DNA of 64,000 nt from Sipunculus nudus (GCA_026874595.1 CM049314.1:14750729-14814728), one strand, 5' to 3'. Positions 60,701 through 63,632 are shown, numbered from the stretch's first letter. Program-made: numbers and translations. The notes: a model not told the origin generated them from the letters alone.

Positions 60701-63632
60701 GTAATAGCGGAGTGACCATTTAACGCGCTATTGCCTGCTTGCAGTAACGAGCTGTCTAGTGTTCATTTTCCACTGACTTTTGAGATTTTATTTTCAATAC
60801 ACTGTAGCTAATCCTTATACGTTCCGGCCACGGAAAGGAAAGCTTGGCAATACGTAATAGCACATGATATTCTTAGAACAAACAAAAAACTCGATGATGA
60901 CGTCACATGGTGATGATGATGTCACATGTATTGCATTTGTACGTTTAGCCCATGCTATTCTCACGACACAGAGAGATAAGTGACTGTAAAGGATAAATGA
61001 TTGTAAATCAGTGATTGCTGTCTGATCACACAGTCAAATGCTTGTATACGGGTTGGTCTGAGAATCTAGAGCAACGTCAGCAGAGCTTAGACACCAGTGT
61101 CCAATTAACCGGGAGATCTAAGCCATAACAGTTTATCACAGGAAACTCGCATGATATTCCATCCTATAGTCCAGCGAACCTCAATTTTTCGTGGCTTTAG
61201 CAAAATCCATGCCAGAAAAATCATAGCCTGTAGTCTACGAGGGTGGAGGAAACCGCAGAAAACCACCAACCTTTGACTGGACACAGCCCACTCTCATAGC
61301 CACGCTGGAAATCTGACCCGGGTCGCCAGCAGAGAAAACCGAGCGTTAGATTCCCCTCAGCTATCCGTGGCAGGCTTTCACCAACAGTAGCACCGGACAT
61401 TATGGGGGGTTAAAGTGGGGTGTGAATATTTTAATCCAACATAAATACTTACTGAATCGTATATTTAACGCTATTATACGCTGTCTTTCTGCTTACTCAT
61501 TGCTCACTGTTAAACAAAATTAAAGAAAACCTATATTCCAATATTTCAGGCCCGCAGCCACCAAAACTCACGCTGTACAGCGACCAAGCGTTCAGAGGTC
61601 GTTCGTTCACCGTCAGGTCCAGCCTTCCTGACCTTCGACGCTATCGCTTCTCTGATGTCCCTAGGTCAATAAGGGTAGAAGGTAAGGATTATTCATATGC
61701 TAATATTTGCCCTGTAACAATGCATCCTTTGATGCATGGAGTGAATAAAAAATCGATTTGTTTTAGCTTATGATGTGATTACTTGAATATTACTTGGTCT
61801 ACTTGTATGAGAAGGTGAACTTTAATATTATAATATTTATATCGGCAACATCTGGGAAGGACATTAACACTTCGTAGATAAACCTCCCCGACAGAATGCT
61901 GTTCACAATAATCGGATTGAGAATAGAATCAAAAGATAGTTATTACAACGAAATTGAAACGAAGAACTCCTTGGCAAATCACAGGGCTGCATGCCATGGA
62001 ACTTTAGCACCGCACTAGCGACACCTGTCCATTATGATTAGCATAGGGTGTTCTGGATAGTTGCATTGAAGGGCTCGCTAAATCAAGGCCTCTGAAAGCT
62101 AGCTAGCTGCCACAGTTCTACCTGTGAGTAAGATTGTGCTTTAAAGCTTTAAATGTTTGTGTATGTGATTCATGTACGTGTATGTGTAAAATTCATTTGT
62201 GTTTCAATCTTCCAGGCTCTGACGAATGGATCGCCTATCGTGATATTAATTACAAGTCACCTTACAAGACTCTTCCTACCCTGAAACCAGGAGATTACAA
62301 GACCTTACCCAAGGACATAGACAGAACGATATCCTCTCTGAGGATCTTAAGTGCGTAACATAACATTATAATATTCATAATTTAACTCCTGCATGATTGC
62401 ATTGAGTTAGCTTTGTGGTATACATATGTGAAACCTATTCATAGACATTATTTTATTAGATTTATTTTTGTTATAAATTTTTTGTCATTTTGTTATTAAA
62501 CATGATTTATATATTAGAAAAATAACTCCTCGGTACAGTGGTGGACCTAGAGAGGTCGAGGTTCAGGGGGTCTGGACCCTTTCTTTTGAGAAGCAACAAC
62601 CTTCTTTCACGGTTTAAAAACCAATTTTCCCGCCCTGCACCCCTCCCTTTCTTGGAAAGAGGACCCATTTTCAGAATTTTTGTATCAGTAGTCCTGGGAT
62701 GGGCCCTCCCCTATCCAAAATCCTGAATCCGCCTGTAGGGGATAAGTTTGTGGCGTACCAGTATTTTATGAAGACTGGCTGGCCCAGGGTAAACGCCCCC
62801 CGCCCCCCTCCGACATACGAGTCTATAAAGATGTCTGAGTGCCATGCTCAGTAACGACCGATTCGTTCTGTAAAGCTTGATGAGGATGCAAATATTCGCA
62901 TTCTTGTTAACAACGCCTCACAGAATCCAACACTATAACTTAAAATTCCAAAACAGTCGTTAGACATGTTTGTGTACCAGAGTACCCAACATGTGCAAGC
63001 AAAAATCCGTTATTGTAAATTAATTTTTTGTAAAGCCCCCTGCATGTTTGTTACATTTCTGACCGCATGAATACAAACATATCTCGCAAGGGCTACTGAA
63101 TGATGCCCATTTTGTGATTTTTTCCAATCGAAATGGATTTTAATATAGTTATGTTTGTGAGTTCACATGTATTGTTTTTTTTTGTGTTAATTCATCCCTA
63201 ATAACCTAACGTTTAGCTACGTGGTTGTTTACCGCGACATCTTTGTTTTAGGATGGTTGGACCTTGCAATCCATTTCCCCAGATGATTAGTGTCACGAGA
63301 CAAGATAGTCTCCCCCCCCCCTCCACACACCCACACACACACACATCCACTTAGTTTTATTCTAAGCTCCGCAGGATCCGTGTCTGTCAACAGGATATCG
63401 ATATCTTTATCTCATTGTATTAAAACGTAATTTCGTTATGGTAGGGTAATTGCTCACATTCACAGTTTAATTACGTGTATGTCCCTTGTAAAATGGGAAT
63501 GGTACACACAGCCATGTTACCGCCACAGATAACAAGAAACAAAATTAATAATTTTTCAAACGTTACAATAAAGCATGAATCATTTTGCAGAATGTGCCGA
63601 GGGCGAAAGAAAGCAAGGCTCTACGTGCGTGG
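5108..63632 (+). CDS. Giant secreted beta/gamma-crystallin-EGF-VWA-VWD modular protein (44 exons traced, 3' end outside window)
   Basis: The gene encodes a secreted multidomain protein, probably of the extracellular matrix, mucus or an adhesive secretion; that role is inferred from domain content. Order by residue: signal peptide 1-20; beta/gamma-crystallin domains A-D 26-395; Cys exon 396-409; EGF-Ca 410-458; VWA 459-646; Cys linker 647-668; crystallin E and F 669-849; VWD 850-1041; C8 to 1141; TIL to 1205; TIL tail plus EGF to 1271; crystallin G and H to 1450; then a second set of Cys exon, EGF, VWA, linker, crystallin I, VWD, C8, TIL, EGF, crystallin J to 2326; and a third Cys exon. Coding exons total 7021 nt and every junction keeps frame. 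Most introns are phase 1; breaks inside VWA, VWD and TIL use phases 0 or 2. No stop codon, 3'UTR or poly(A) signal lies in the window. I do not recognise a named gene with this architecture. Exon details follow. Confidence 0.9.
6430..7020 (+). mobile_element. Degraded non-LTR retrotransposon, C-terminal end of reverse transcriptase ORF
   Basis: Translated pieces such as [31 protein letters not shown] and [19 protein letters not shown], with frame changes between them, match the general form of the C-terminal region of LINE reverse transcriptases. A later WNNFQNR fits the usual WN(S/N)LP-like end. It is a dead fragment inside an intron. Confidence 0.65.
7339..7378. repeat. TA microsatellite
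   Basis: An AT dinucleotide run in the first coding intron, 40 bases. Confidence 0.9.
9375..9416. repeat. TA microsatellite
   Basis: An AT dinucleotide run, with a shorter run just upstream. Confidence 0.9.
9660..9765. mobile_element. Possible small inverted-repeat element
   Basis: GTGCACACCCACCGCTGCGC near the left end is answered by GCGCAGCGTCCGGTGTGAAT near the right, an imperfect inverted repeat. It sits in a field of repeated TCGGGGT words. Target duplication was not resolved. Confidence 0.4.
10698..10820 (+). CDS. Coding exon 2: beta/gamma-crystallin A, Greek key 1
   Basis: It encodes [18 protein letters not shown] followed by [17 protein letters not shown]. The Tyr/Phe corner (LYDRENFKG) and the terminal NDKAES are crystallin Greek-key signatures. 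NDKAES matches the calcium-binding pattern N/D-N/D-x-x-S/T-S except at position five (Glu). Phases are 1 and 1; length 123 nt. The start was chosen at the TTTCAG acceptor (10692-10697); the frame in from exon 1 is open. Confidence 0.9.
11262..11405 (+). CDS. Coding exon 3: beta/gamma-crystallin A, Greek key 2
   Basis: It encodes [18 protein letters not shown], then a [18 protein letters not shown] tail and a Ser-rich linker (SSASSVP). It has the expected Tyr, Gly and Ser-Ser of a second Greek key. The predicted protein of this exon is the same as in copies B, C and D. Phases 1 and 1, 144 nt, donor GTAAGT. Confidence 0.9.
12211..12333 (+). CDS. Coding exon 4: beta/gamma-crystallin B, Greek key 1
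   Basis: It is a near copy of exon 2, differing by Arg to His and Thr to Ala in [10 protein letters not shown]. Its opening (CGAAGAAGCTG) and these changes are shared with copy D, not with A or C. It follows domain A directly with no microexon. Acceptor TTTTTAG; 123 nt; phases 1 and 1. Confidence 0.9.
12777..12920 (+). CDS. Coding exon 5: beta/gamma-crystallin B, Greek key 2
   Basis: It encodes the same second Greek key as exon 3 (GAPWETYEH start, VNKISSLKP end). The acceptor region TTTTGTAGGGGCG matches copies C and D, while copy A uses TTTTTAGGTGCC. 144 nt, phases 1 and 1. Confidence 0.9.
14058..14078 (+). CDS. Coding exon 6: 21-nt linker microexon between domains B and C
   Basis: The seven codons give a SKPKPVP linker across the junction. 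The acceptor is TTTGCAG and the donor GTGAGT; phases 1 and 1. The near-identical microexon at 16610 and the preserved splice sites support it. Skipping it would also keep frame, so it may be alternatively used. Confidence 0.75.
14763..14885 (+). CDS. Coding exon 7: beta/gamma-crystallin C, Greek key 1
   Basis: It encodes the same protein as exon 2 ([18 protein letters not shown]). It differs from exon 2 by only a few silent bases (for example AGA for AGG, GTTTAC for GTCTAC). 123 nt, phases 1 and 1. Confidence 0.9.
15328..15471 (+). CDS. Coding exon 8: beta/gamma-crystallin C, Greek key 2
   Basis: Same second Greek key as copies A, B and D; GCC GTG in place of GCC CTG near the start changes only the third base of the Pro codon. 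The intron after it is nearly identical to that after exon 5 for over 1 kb. 144 nt. Confidence 0.9.
16610..16630 (+). CDS. Coding exon 9: 21-nt linker microexon between domains C and D
   Basis: It encodes a SKPKPAP linker and differs from the microexon at 14058 by one base (Val to Ala). Acceptor TTTGCAG, donor GTGAGT, phases 1 and 1. Confidence 0.75.
17294..17416 (+). CDS. Coding exon 10: beta/gamma-crystallin D, Greek key 1
   Basis: It has the [10 protein letters not shown] form and CGAAGAAGCTG opening of copy B, so B and D are sister copies at this exon. 123 nt, phases 1 and 1. Confidence 0.9.
17848..17991 (+). CDS. Coding exon 11: beta/gamma-crystallin D, Greek key 2
   Basis: It matches copy B in its acceptor region and coding sequence. 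It is the last of the four near-identical domains; the intron that follows is a more diverged version of the introns after B and C. 144 nt, donor GTAAGT. Confidence 0.9.
18713..18754 (+). CDS. Coding exon 12: short Cys exon ([13 protein letters not shown])
   Basis: This 42-nt phase 1-1 exon encodes two cysteines around a GF...GSS core, like the last loop of an EGF repeat. Copies of identical length stand at 44167 and 63591, each opening a large repeat unit. Acceptor TTTTTTCAG, donor GTAAGC. Confidence 0.85.
19243..19389 (+). CDS. Coding exon 13: calcium-binding EGF-like domain 1
   Basis: It starts DVNEC and has six cysteines. [12 protein letters not shown] matches the Asp/Asn beta-hydroxylation pattern C-x-D/N-x4-F/Y-x-C-x-C. 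These are the marks of a cbEGF domain, which stiffens tandem extracellular modules when calcium is bound. It ends in a Pro-rich tail (DPPSPMTG) leading into the VWA. 147 nt, phases 1 and 1. Confidence 0.9.
19997..20280 (+). CDS. Coding exon 14: VWA domain 1, first half
   Basis: It begins [25 protein letters not shown] is the MIDAS D-x-S-x-S motif. [10 protein letters not shown] later supplies the metal-binding Thr. VWA domains bind proteins through a divalent cation. The acceptor is CTGCCAG; the end in phase 0 at a GTACGT donor is chosen because it joins the next exon as [14 protein letters not shown]. 284 nt. Confidence 0.9.
20803..20924. repeat. Imperfect foldback (inverted repeat) beside a TA run
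   Basis: CTGTAAATTCACTACAGTC (20823-20841) is answered by GACTGTAGTGAATTTACAG (20884-20902), and outer parts also pair (TATAACACTGAA with TTCAGTGTTATA). Arms are about 40 bases, the loop about 42. It is probably a small MITE remnant inside the VWA 1 intron. Confidence 0.65.
20922..20978. repeat. TA microsatellite
   Basis: An AT dinucleotide run directly attached to the foldback end. Confidence 0.9.
21135..21414 (+). CDS. Coding exon 15: VWA domain 1, second half
   Basis: It encodes [18 protein letters not shown]; the Asp in MTDG is the third MIDAS element. The strand [10 protein letters not shown] and the closing [18 protein letters not shown] are typical VWA C-terminal parts. 280 nt, ends in phase 1. 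Confidence 0.9.
22142..22202. repeat. TA microsatellite
   Basis: An AT run with one TG interruption. It is followed by a stretch (22210-22330) rich in TTCGCAA/TTTGCGA words. Confidence 0.9.
22503..22568 (+). CDS. Coding exon 16: Cys-rich linker 1
   Basis: It encodes [17 protein letters not shown] and a closing Cys. It resembles the short Cys exons (C-x-x-GF) but is longer. Phases 1 and 1, 66 nt. It sits between VWA and crystallin E, the same place as the 69-nt exon at 51205 in unit 2. Confidence 0.85.
22767..22895 (+). CDS. Coding exon 17: beta/gamma-crystallin E, Greek key 1
   Basis: It encodes [19 protein letters not shown] and ends [13 protein letters not shown]. Two AGs lie six bases apart (22765-22766 and 22771-22772). 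Only the upstream one works: using the second would create TGA at the junction. 129 nt, phases 1 and 1. Confidence 0.9.
23527..24310. repeat. Degenerate tandem repeat with an inserted tRNA-like unit
   Basis: Words like GTTCATTCCCGCCATTACAG and TTGTTGCAAGTTCATT recur roughly every 35-50 bases. The unit TGCGGTTTATTCCCAC is repeated closely at 24010 and 24058. It is interrupted at about 24081-24243 by a separate insertion. The intron is that inside crystallin E. Confidence 0.6.
24081..24243 (-). mobile_element. tRNA-like unit bounded by a short inverted repeat
   Basis: ACGTTGTTACG at the left is answered by CGTAACAACGT at the right. On the minus strand a B-box-like GGTTTGAATTCCCG is present. 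It could be a SINE inserted in the tandem array or a tRNA-bearing MITE. Confidence 0.45.
24401..24544 (+). CDS. Coding exon 18: beta/gamma-crystallin E, Greek key 2
   Basis: It encodes [19 protein letters not shown] and ends [17 protein letters not shown]. The calcium pattern is G-N-Y-I-S-S, so the first acidic or Asn position is lost. 144 nt, phases 1 and 1. Confidence 0.9.
25529..25657 (+). CDS. Coding exon 19: beta/gamma-crystallin F, Greek key 1
   Basis: It encodes [20 protein letters not shown] and ends [13 protein letters not shown]. As in exon 17 the acceptor is doubled (AG at 25527-25528 and 25533-25534); here both are open, giving Ile-Ser-Gly-Lys or Arg-Lys at the junction. 129 nt with the first choice. 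Confidence 0.88.
26050..26190 (+). CDS. Coding exon 20: beta/gamma-crystallin F, Greek key 2
   Basis: It encodes [19 protein letters not shown] and ends [20 protein letters not shown] fully matches the calcium-binding signature N/D-N/D-x-x-S/T-S, the only complete match I found among the 20 Greek keys. 141 nt, phases 1 and 1. Confidence 0.9.
26262..26412. repeat. 30-bp tandem repeat, five copies
   Basis: The unit reads approximately ACCTGGTTTGATGACATTAA plus CTGAGAGAAA. The copies diverge progressively to the right and end just before the inverted-repeat element at 26430. Confidence 0.85.
26430..27933. mobile_element. 1.5-kb non-autonomous DNA transposon, PIF/Harbinger-like
   Basis: The element starts AGCCCCGTTCCCACTTTCAC and ends with the inverse GTGAAAGTGGGAACGGGGCT; the inverted repeat extends inward over about 40 bases (for example GACGCCGAATCGCCACGA). 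TTA precedes and follows it (26427-26429 and 27934-27936), a 3-bp target duplication of the TWA kind used by PIF/Harbinger. No transposase is seen in its 1504 bases. An internal imperfect copy of the end lies near 26803-26845. Confidence 0.8.
28591..28847 (+). CDS. Coding exon 21: VWD domain 1, first half
   Basis: It encodes [18 protein letters not shown] followed by [16 protein letters not shown]. The GDPH motif at the start of a VWD domain is the known Asp-Pro self-cleavage site in several mucins and related proteins. It enters in phase 1 and leaves in phase 0 at GTAAAT. The exon at 53891 is a close copy. 257 nt. Confidence 0.92.
29638..29954 (+). CDS. Coding exon 22: VWD domain 1, second half
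   Basis: It encodes [20 protein letters not shown], then [20 protein letters not shown] and [24 protein letters not shown] followed by DDF is the conserved VWD cysteine and calcium-loop region. It ends in phase 2. Bases 29746-29954 match 55871-56079 with three differences. 317 nt. Confidence 0.92.
29955..32026 (+). other. Intron between VWD 1 and C8 1
   Basis: After the CT run I see no recognisable gene. Two similar stretches occur (about 30190-30245 and 30510-30560, both with GCGTGCTGCCA and AGTAAGAG), a local diverged duplication. Confidence 0.5.
29971..30054. repeat. CT microsatellite
   Basis: A CT-rich run right after the VWD 1 exon donor, with a pure CT part at 30018-30053. Apparent Arg-Glu reading frames on the minus strand are only this repeat. 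Confidence 0.9.
32027..32328 (+). CDS. Coding exon 23: C8 domain 1
   Basis: It begins [15 protein letters not shown] and contains [11 protein letters not shown] and [12 protein letters not shown], the spaced cysteines of the C8 domain that follows VWD in von Willebrand factor-like proteins. It enters in phase 2 and leaves in phase 1. 302 nt. Confidence 0.92.
32695..32746. repeat. TA microsatellite
   Basis: A 52-base AT run in the C8-TIL intron; a shorter run lies at 32456-32481. Confidence 0.9.
32994..33184 (+). CDS. Coding exon 24: TIL domain 1
   Basis: It encodes [33 protein letters not shown] and KCGC, the trypsin-inhibitor-like cysteine pattern that closes a VWD-C8-TIL set. It has nine cysteines; a tenth lies at the end of the previous exon. 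In this setting TIL is a structural module, not necessarily an inhibitor. 191 nt, leaves in phase 0. Confidence 0.92.
34185..35610 (+). mobile_element. Degraded non-LTR retrotransposon (reverse transcriptase region)
   Basis: Broken translations in order include [15 protein letters not shown], a KAF-like FHTIDRGI block, [11 protein letters not shown] with a following [24 protein letters not shown] and [13 protein letters not shown]. These follow the order of LINE reverse transcriptase blocks from finger to C-terminal end. Frames shift and stops are frequent; the YxDD catalytic block is not recognisable. It lies in the TIL-EGF intron of unit 1. Confidence 0.7.
35915..36085 (+). mobile_element. 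tRNA-derived SINE-like repeat
   Basis: The head has a B-box-like GGGGTCGATTCCCGGTGTGG. The body (ATCGCGGCTTCTGAGGACAT, CCATGGAGAATGCCTCAATT) has relatives near 40530-40612 (GAGTCATTGGAGAGTGCCTC) and, on the minus strand, near 61226-61355. Confidence 0.6.
36508..36706 (+). CDS. Coding exon 25: TIL tail (VWC-like) plus EGF-like domain, unit 1
   Basis: It starts [16 protein letters not shown], the TILa/VWC-like strand that follows TIL. It continues as an EGF-like domain: [19 protein letters not shown] and [12 protein letters not shown]. Similar tails occur in zonadhesin- and tectorin-type proteins. 199 nt, phases 0 and 1; the exon at 60016 has the same length. Confidence 0.9.
36740..37170. repeat. 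AGT/TAG trinucleotide-rich tract
   Basis: Purine-rich AGT, TAG and AAG triplets dominate, with a pure AGT part near 37079-37110. Long serine, valine and arginine reading frames here are products of the repeat. The tract resumes at about 38155-38290. Confidence 0.8.
37171..38150. mobile_element. Probable 1-kb insertion splitting the trinucleotide tract
   Basis: The AGT tract stops and resumes on the other side. Both ends of the segment carry a diverged direct repeat of about 70 bases (ACGGTGGTATCGGAAAT...AAATATATAGAT at 37219-37291; ACGGTGGTATCAGATGA...AATATATAGAAA at 38078-38148). No reading frame of note. Confidence 0.45.
38896..39042 (+). CDS. Coding exon 26: beta/gamma-crystallin G, Greek key 1
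   Basis: It starts with a proline-rich hinge (EPPPPAP) and then [17 protein letters not shown], ending [12 protein letters not shown]. It is clearly diverged from the A-F type. The calcium pattern is N-D-Q-A-Q-S. 147 nt, phases 1 and 1. Confidence 0.88.
39253..39704. repeat. 22-bp minisatellite, about 20 degenerate copies
   Basis: The unit is close to CGACAAACGTTTATAAACAG plus two bases. Successive units of 22 (sometimes 20) bases can be read through the whole stretch with substitutions. It lies in the intron inside crystallin G and does not touch the exons. Confidence 0.88.
40530..40612 (+). mobile_element. SINE 3' fragment
   Basis: ACTACCGAACGACACCATCC...GAGTGCCTCGTATATTTAAC resembles the 3' part of the SINE at 35915-36085. 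The tRNA head is missing. Confidence 0.45.
40741..40866 (+). CDS. Coding exon 27: beta/gamma-crystallin G, Greek key 2
   Basis: It encodes [19 protein letters not shown] and ends [11 protein letters not shown]. It has the Tyr corner and Ser-Ser end of a Greek key, but lacks the APW opening of the A-F second keys. 126 nt, phases 1 and 1. Confidence 0.88.
41785..42015. mobile_element. Interspersed repeat of mollusc type
   Basis: TCTTGTTAGCTCAACTGACT...CTGAGCTTTAGCGATCACTC followed by repeated TCTGTCCGTC resembles an interspersed family I recall from mollusc genomes. Recognition is from memory of its form; boundaries are approximate. Confidence 0.5.
42461..42598 (+). CDS. Coding exon 28: beta/gamma-crystallin H, Greek key 1
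   Basis: It encodes [20 protein letters not shown] and ends [13 protein letters not shown]. The closest relative in the window is exon 42 (domain J), which has the PPKLTLY and RSIRV forms. 138 nt, phases 1 and 1. Confidence 0.88.
43486..43611 (+). CDS. Coding exon 29: beta/gamma-crystallin H, Greek key 2
   Basis: It encodes [37 protein letters not shown] and RLF. The DEW...[10 protein letters not shown] pattern recurs in exon 43 (domain J). It ends unit 1; the short Cys exon of unit 2 follows. 126 nt. Confidence 0.88.
43710..43904. repeat. 25-bp tandem repeat, eight copies
   Basis: The unit is close to GGTCAGATACTATATAGTTC plus CTCAT. Seven full copies and a 20-base partial copy follow without spacing; the first and last are the most diverged. 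It lies between exon 29 and the short Cys exon that opens unit 2. Confidence 0.9.
44167..44208 (+). CDS. Coding exon 30: short Cys exon, start of unit 2
   Basis: It encodes [14 protein letters not shown], the counterpart of [13 protein letters not shown] at 18713. Acceptor TTCTTTCAG, donor GTAGGT, 42 nt, phases 1 and 1. Confidence 0.85.
44508..44654 (+). CDS. Coding exon 31: calcium-binding EGF-like domain 2
   Basis: It begins DIDEC and has six cysteines. [12 protein letters not shown] matches the hydroxylation pattern. It has the same length (147 nt) and phase as exon 13. Confidence 0.9.
45380..45677 (+). CDS. Coding exon 32: VWA domain 2, first half
   Basis: It begins [20 protein letters not shown], with DSSGS as the MIDAS motif; GGTYTHLAL supplies the Thr. 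It leaves in phase 2 at GTAGGA (45678). I prefer this donor to the GTGAGG seven bases earlier because it joins as [13 protein letters not shown] in frame. The intron break therefore differs in phase from VWA 1 (phase 0). 298 nt. Confidence 0.88.
46333..46960. repeat. Two diverged copies of a roughly 330-bp direct repeat
   Basis: Matching words in the same order are GGATATTGCCGCTAGGGGGC and GGATATGGCCGTTAGGGGGC, ATCTCCAAAA, AACTATAGCTT, CATAACC(T/C)GGTTAAGTCAT and GTCTGTCTGTTTGTCAG. They lie in the intron that splits VWA 2. Apparent reading frames here come from this repeat. Confidence 0.7.
48769..48829. repeat. CT microsatellite
   Basis: A 61-base CT run about 250 bases before the second VWA 2 exon. 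Confidence 0.92.
49082..49350 (+). CDS. Coding exon 33: VWA domain 2, second half
   Basis: It encodes [36 protein letters not shown] and ends [10 protein letters not shown]. The LTDG Asp completes the MIDAS. The acceptor TTTAAAG has a weak pyrimidine tract. 269 nt, leaves in phase 1. Confidence 0.87.
49351..51204 (+). other. Intron after VWA 2 (1.85 kb)
   Basis: It has repeated ATAATTATAATTAATCTGAT-like words between 49830 and 50140, a diverged AT-rich local repeat. No coding exon is seen. Confidence 0.5.
51205..51273 (+). CDS. Coding exon 34: Cys-rich linker 2
   Basis: It encodes [20 protein letters not shown], a C-x-x-G...C module equivalent in place to exon 16. 69 nt, phases 1 and 1, donor GTAAGT. 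Confidence 0.85.
51721..51757. repeat. TTA microsatellite
   Basis: About 11 TTA units shortly before exon 35. Confidence 0.9.
51822..51944 (+). CDS. Coding exon 35: beta/gamma-crystallin I, Greek key 1
   Basis: It encodes [18 protein letters not shown] and ends [13 protein letters not shown]. It is of the A-F type; the fifth calcium-site residue is Arg. 123 nt, phases 1 and 1. Confidence 0.9.
52672..52809 (+). CDS. Coding exon 36: beta/gamma-crystallin I, Greek key 2
   Basis: It encodes [18 protein letters not shown] and ends [17 protein letters not shown]. Unit 2 has only this one crystallin domain before the VWD, where unit 1 has two (E and F). 138 nt. Confidence 0.9.
53891..54141 (+). 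CDS. Coding exon 37: VWD domain 2, first half
   Basis: It encodes [19 protein letters not shown] and continues as exon 21 does, with GDPH kept. The acceptor is TTCTGGCAG. 251 nt, six shorter than exon 21 at the start; enters phase 1, leaves phase 0. Confidence 0.92.
54258..54495. repeat. Dispersed repeat, copy 1
   Basis: GAGCTTGTTTATATACAAGCTGTTA...GCCGCCAGAGGTCCT...GTGTTAT(T)AACAC matches the stretch at 59096-59370 in the same order. TTGTTTATATACAA is itself a palindrome. Confidence 0.6.
55763..56079 (+). CDS. Coding exon 38: VWD domain 2, second half
   Basis: It encodes [20 protein letters not shown], then the same [10 protein letters not shown] and [11 protein letters not shown] block as exon 22. 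The last 209 bases are almost identical to exon 22, while the first 108 differ at many sites. 317 nt, leaves in phase 2. Confidence 0.92.
56747..57051 (+). CDS. Coding exon 39: C8 domain 2
   Basis: It begins [15 protein letters not shown] and carries [11 protein letters not shown] and [12 protein letters not shown] as in exon 23. 305 nt, enters phase 2, leaves phase 1 at GTAAGT. Confidence 0.92.
57456..57658 (+). CDS. Coding exon 40: TIL domain 2
   Basis: It encodes [35 protein letters not shown] and KCGC, the TIL pattern with a slightly longer middle loop than exon 24. 203 nt, leaves in phase 0. Confidence 0.92.
57659..60015 (+). other. Intron between TIL 2 and the EGF exon (2.4 kb)
   Basis: Apart from the dispersed repeat at 59096-59370 I recognise nothing. 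The matching intron of unit 1 (33185-36507) carries LINE, SINE and possible relic exon pieces instead. Confidence 0.5.
59096..59370. repeat. Dispersed repeat, copy 2
   Basis: It is related to 54258-54495, sharing GCTTGTTTATATACAAGCTG, TTGCCGCCAGATGTCCT and GTGTTATAACACG. It lies in the TIL-EGF intron of unit 2. Confidence 0.6.
60016..60214 (+). CDS. Coding exon 41: TIL tail (VWC-like) plus EGF-like domain, unit 2
   Basis: It encodes [16 protein letters not shown], then [19 protein letters not shown] and [12 protein letters not shown]. It has the same length (199 nt) and phases as exon 25. Acceptor TTTGTAG, donor GTAAGT. Confidence 0.9.
60215..61549 (+). other. Intron before crystallin J (1.3 kb)
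   Basis: It holds the minus-strand SINE-like repeat (61226-61355) and a short repeat of GATGACGTCACATGGTGATG type at 60896-60930. No exon is seen. Confidence 0.5.
61226..61355 (-). mobile_element. SINE-like repeat, minus strand
   Basis: Read on the minus strand it has GGCGACCCGGGTCAGATTTC followed by CAGCGTGGCTATGAGAGTGG, close to the tRNA-like head and GTGTGGCTATAAGAGTGGG of the copy at 35915. Confidence 0.55.
61550..61681 (+). CDS. Coding exon 42: beta/gamma-crystallin J, Greek key 1
   Basis: It encodes [19 protein letters not shown] and ends [13 protein letters not shown]. It is related to domain H. 132 nt, phases 1 and 1. Unit 2 seems to lack a counterpart of domain G. Confidence 0.88.
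62216..62350 (+). CDS. Coding exon 43: beta/gamma-crystallin J, Greek key 2
   Basis: It encodes [19 protein letters not shown], then [19 protein letters not shown] and LRIL. It parallels exon 29. The donor GTGCGT is less usual but gives phase 1. 135 nt. Confidence 0.87.
62351..63590 (+). other. Intron before the third unit (1.2 kb)
   Basis: No coding exon is recognised between crystallin J and the third short Cys exon. C-rich and CA-rich runs occur near 63310-63345. Confidence 0.5.
63591..63632 (+). CDS. Coding exon 44: short Cys exon, start of a third unit
   Basis: It encodes [14 protein letters not shown], the third 42-nt phase 1-1 copy of the short Cys exon. In units 1 and 2 an EGF exon follows within 0.3-0.5 kb. 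None is seen in the last 368 bases here, so the gene probably continues beyond the window. Confidence 0.82.
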
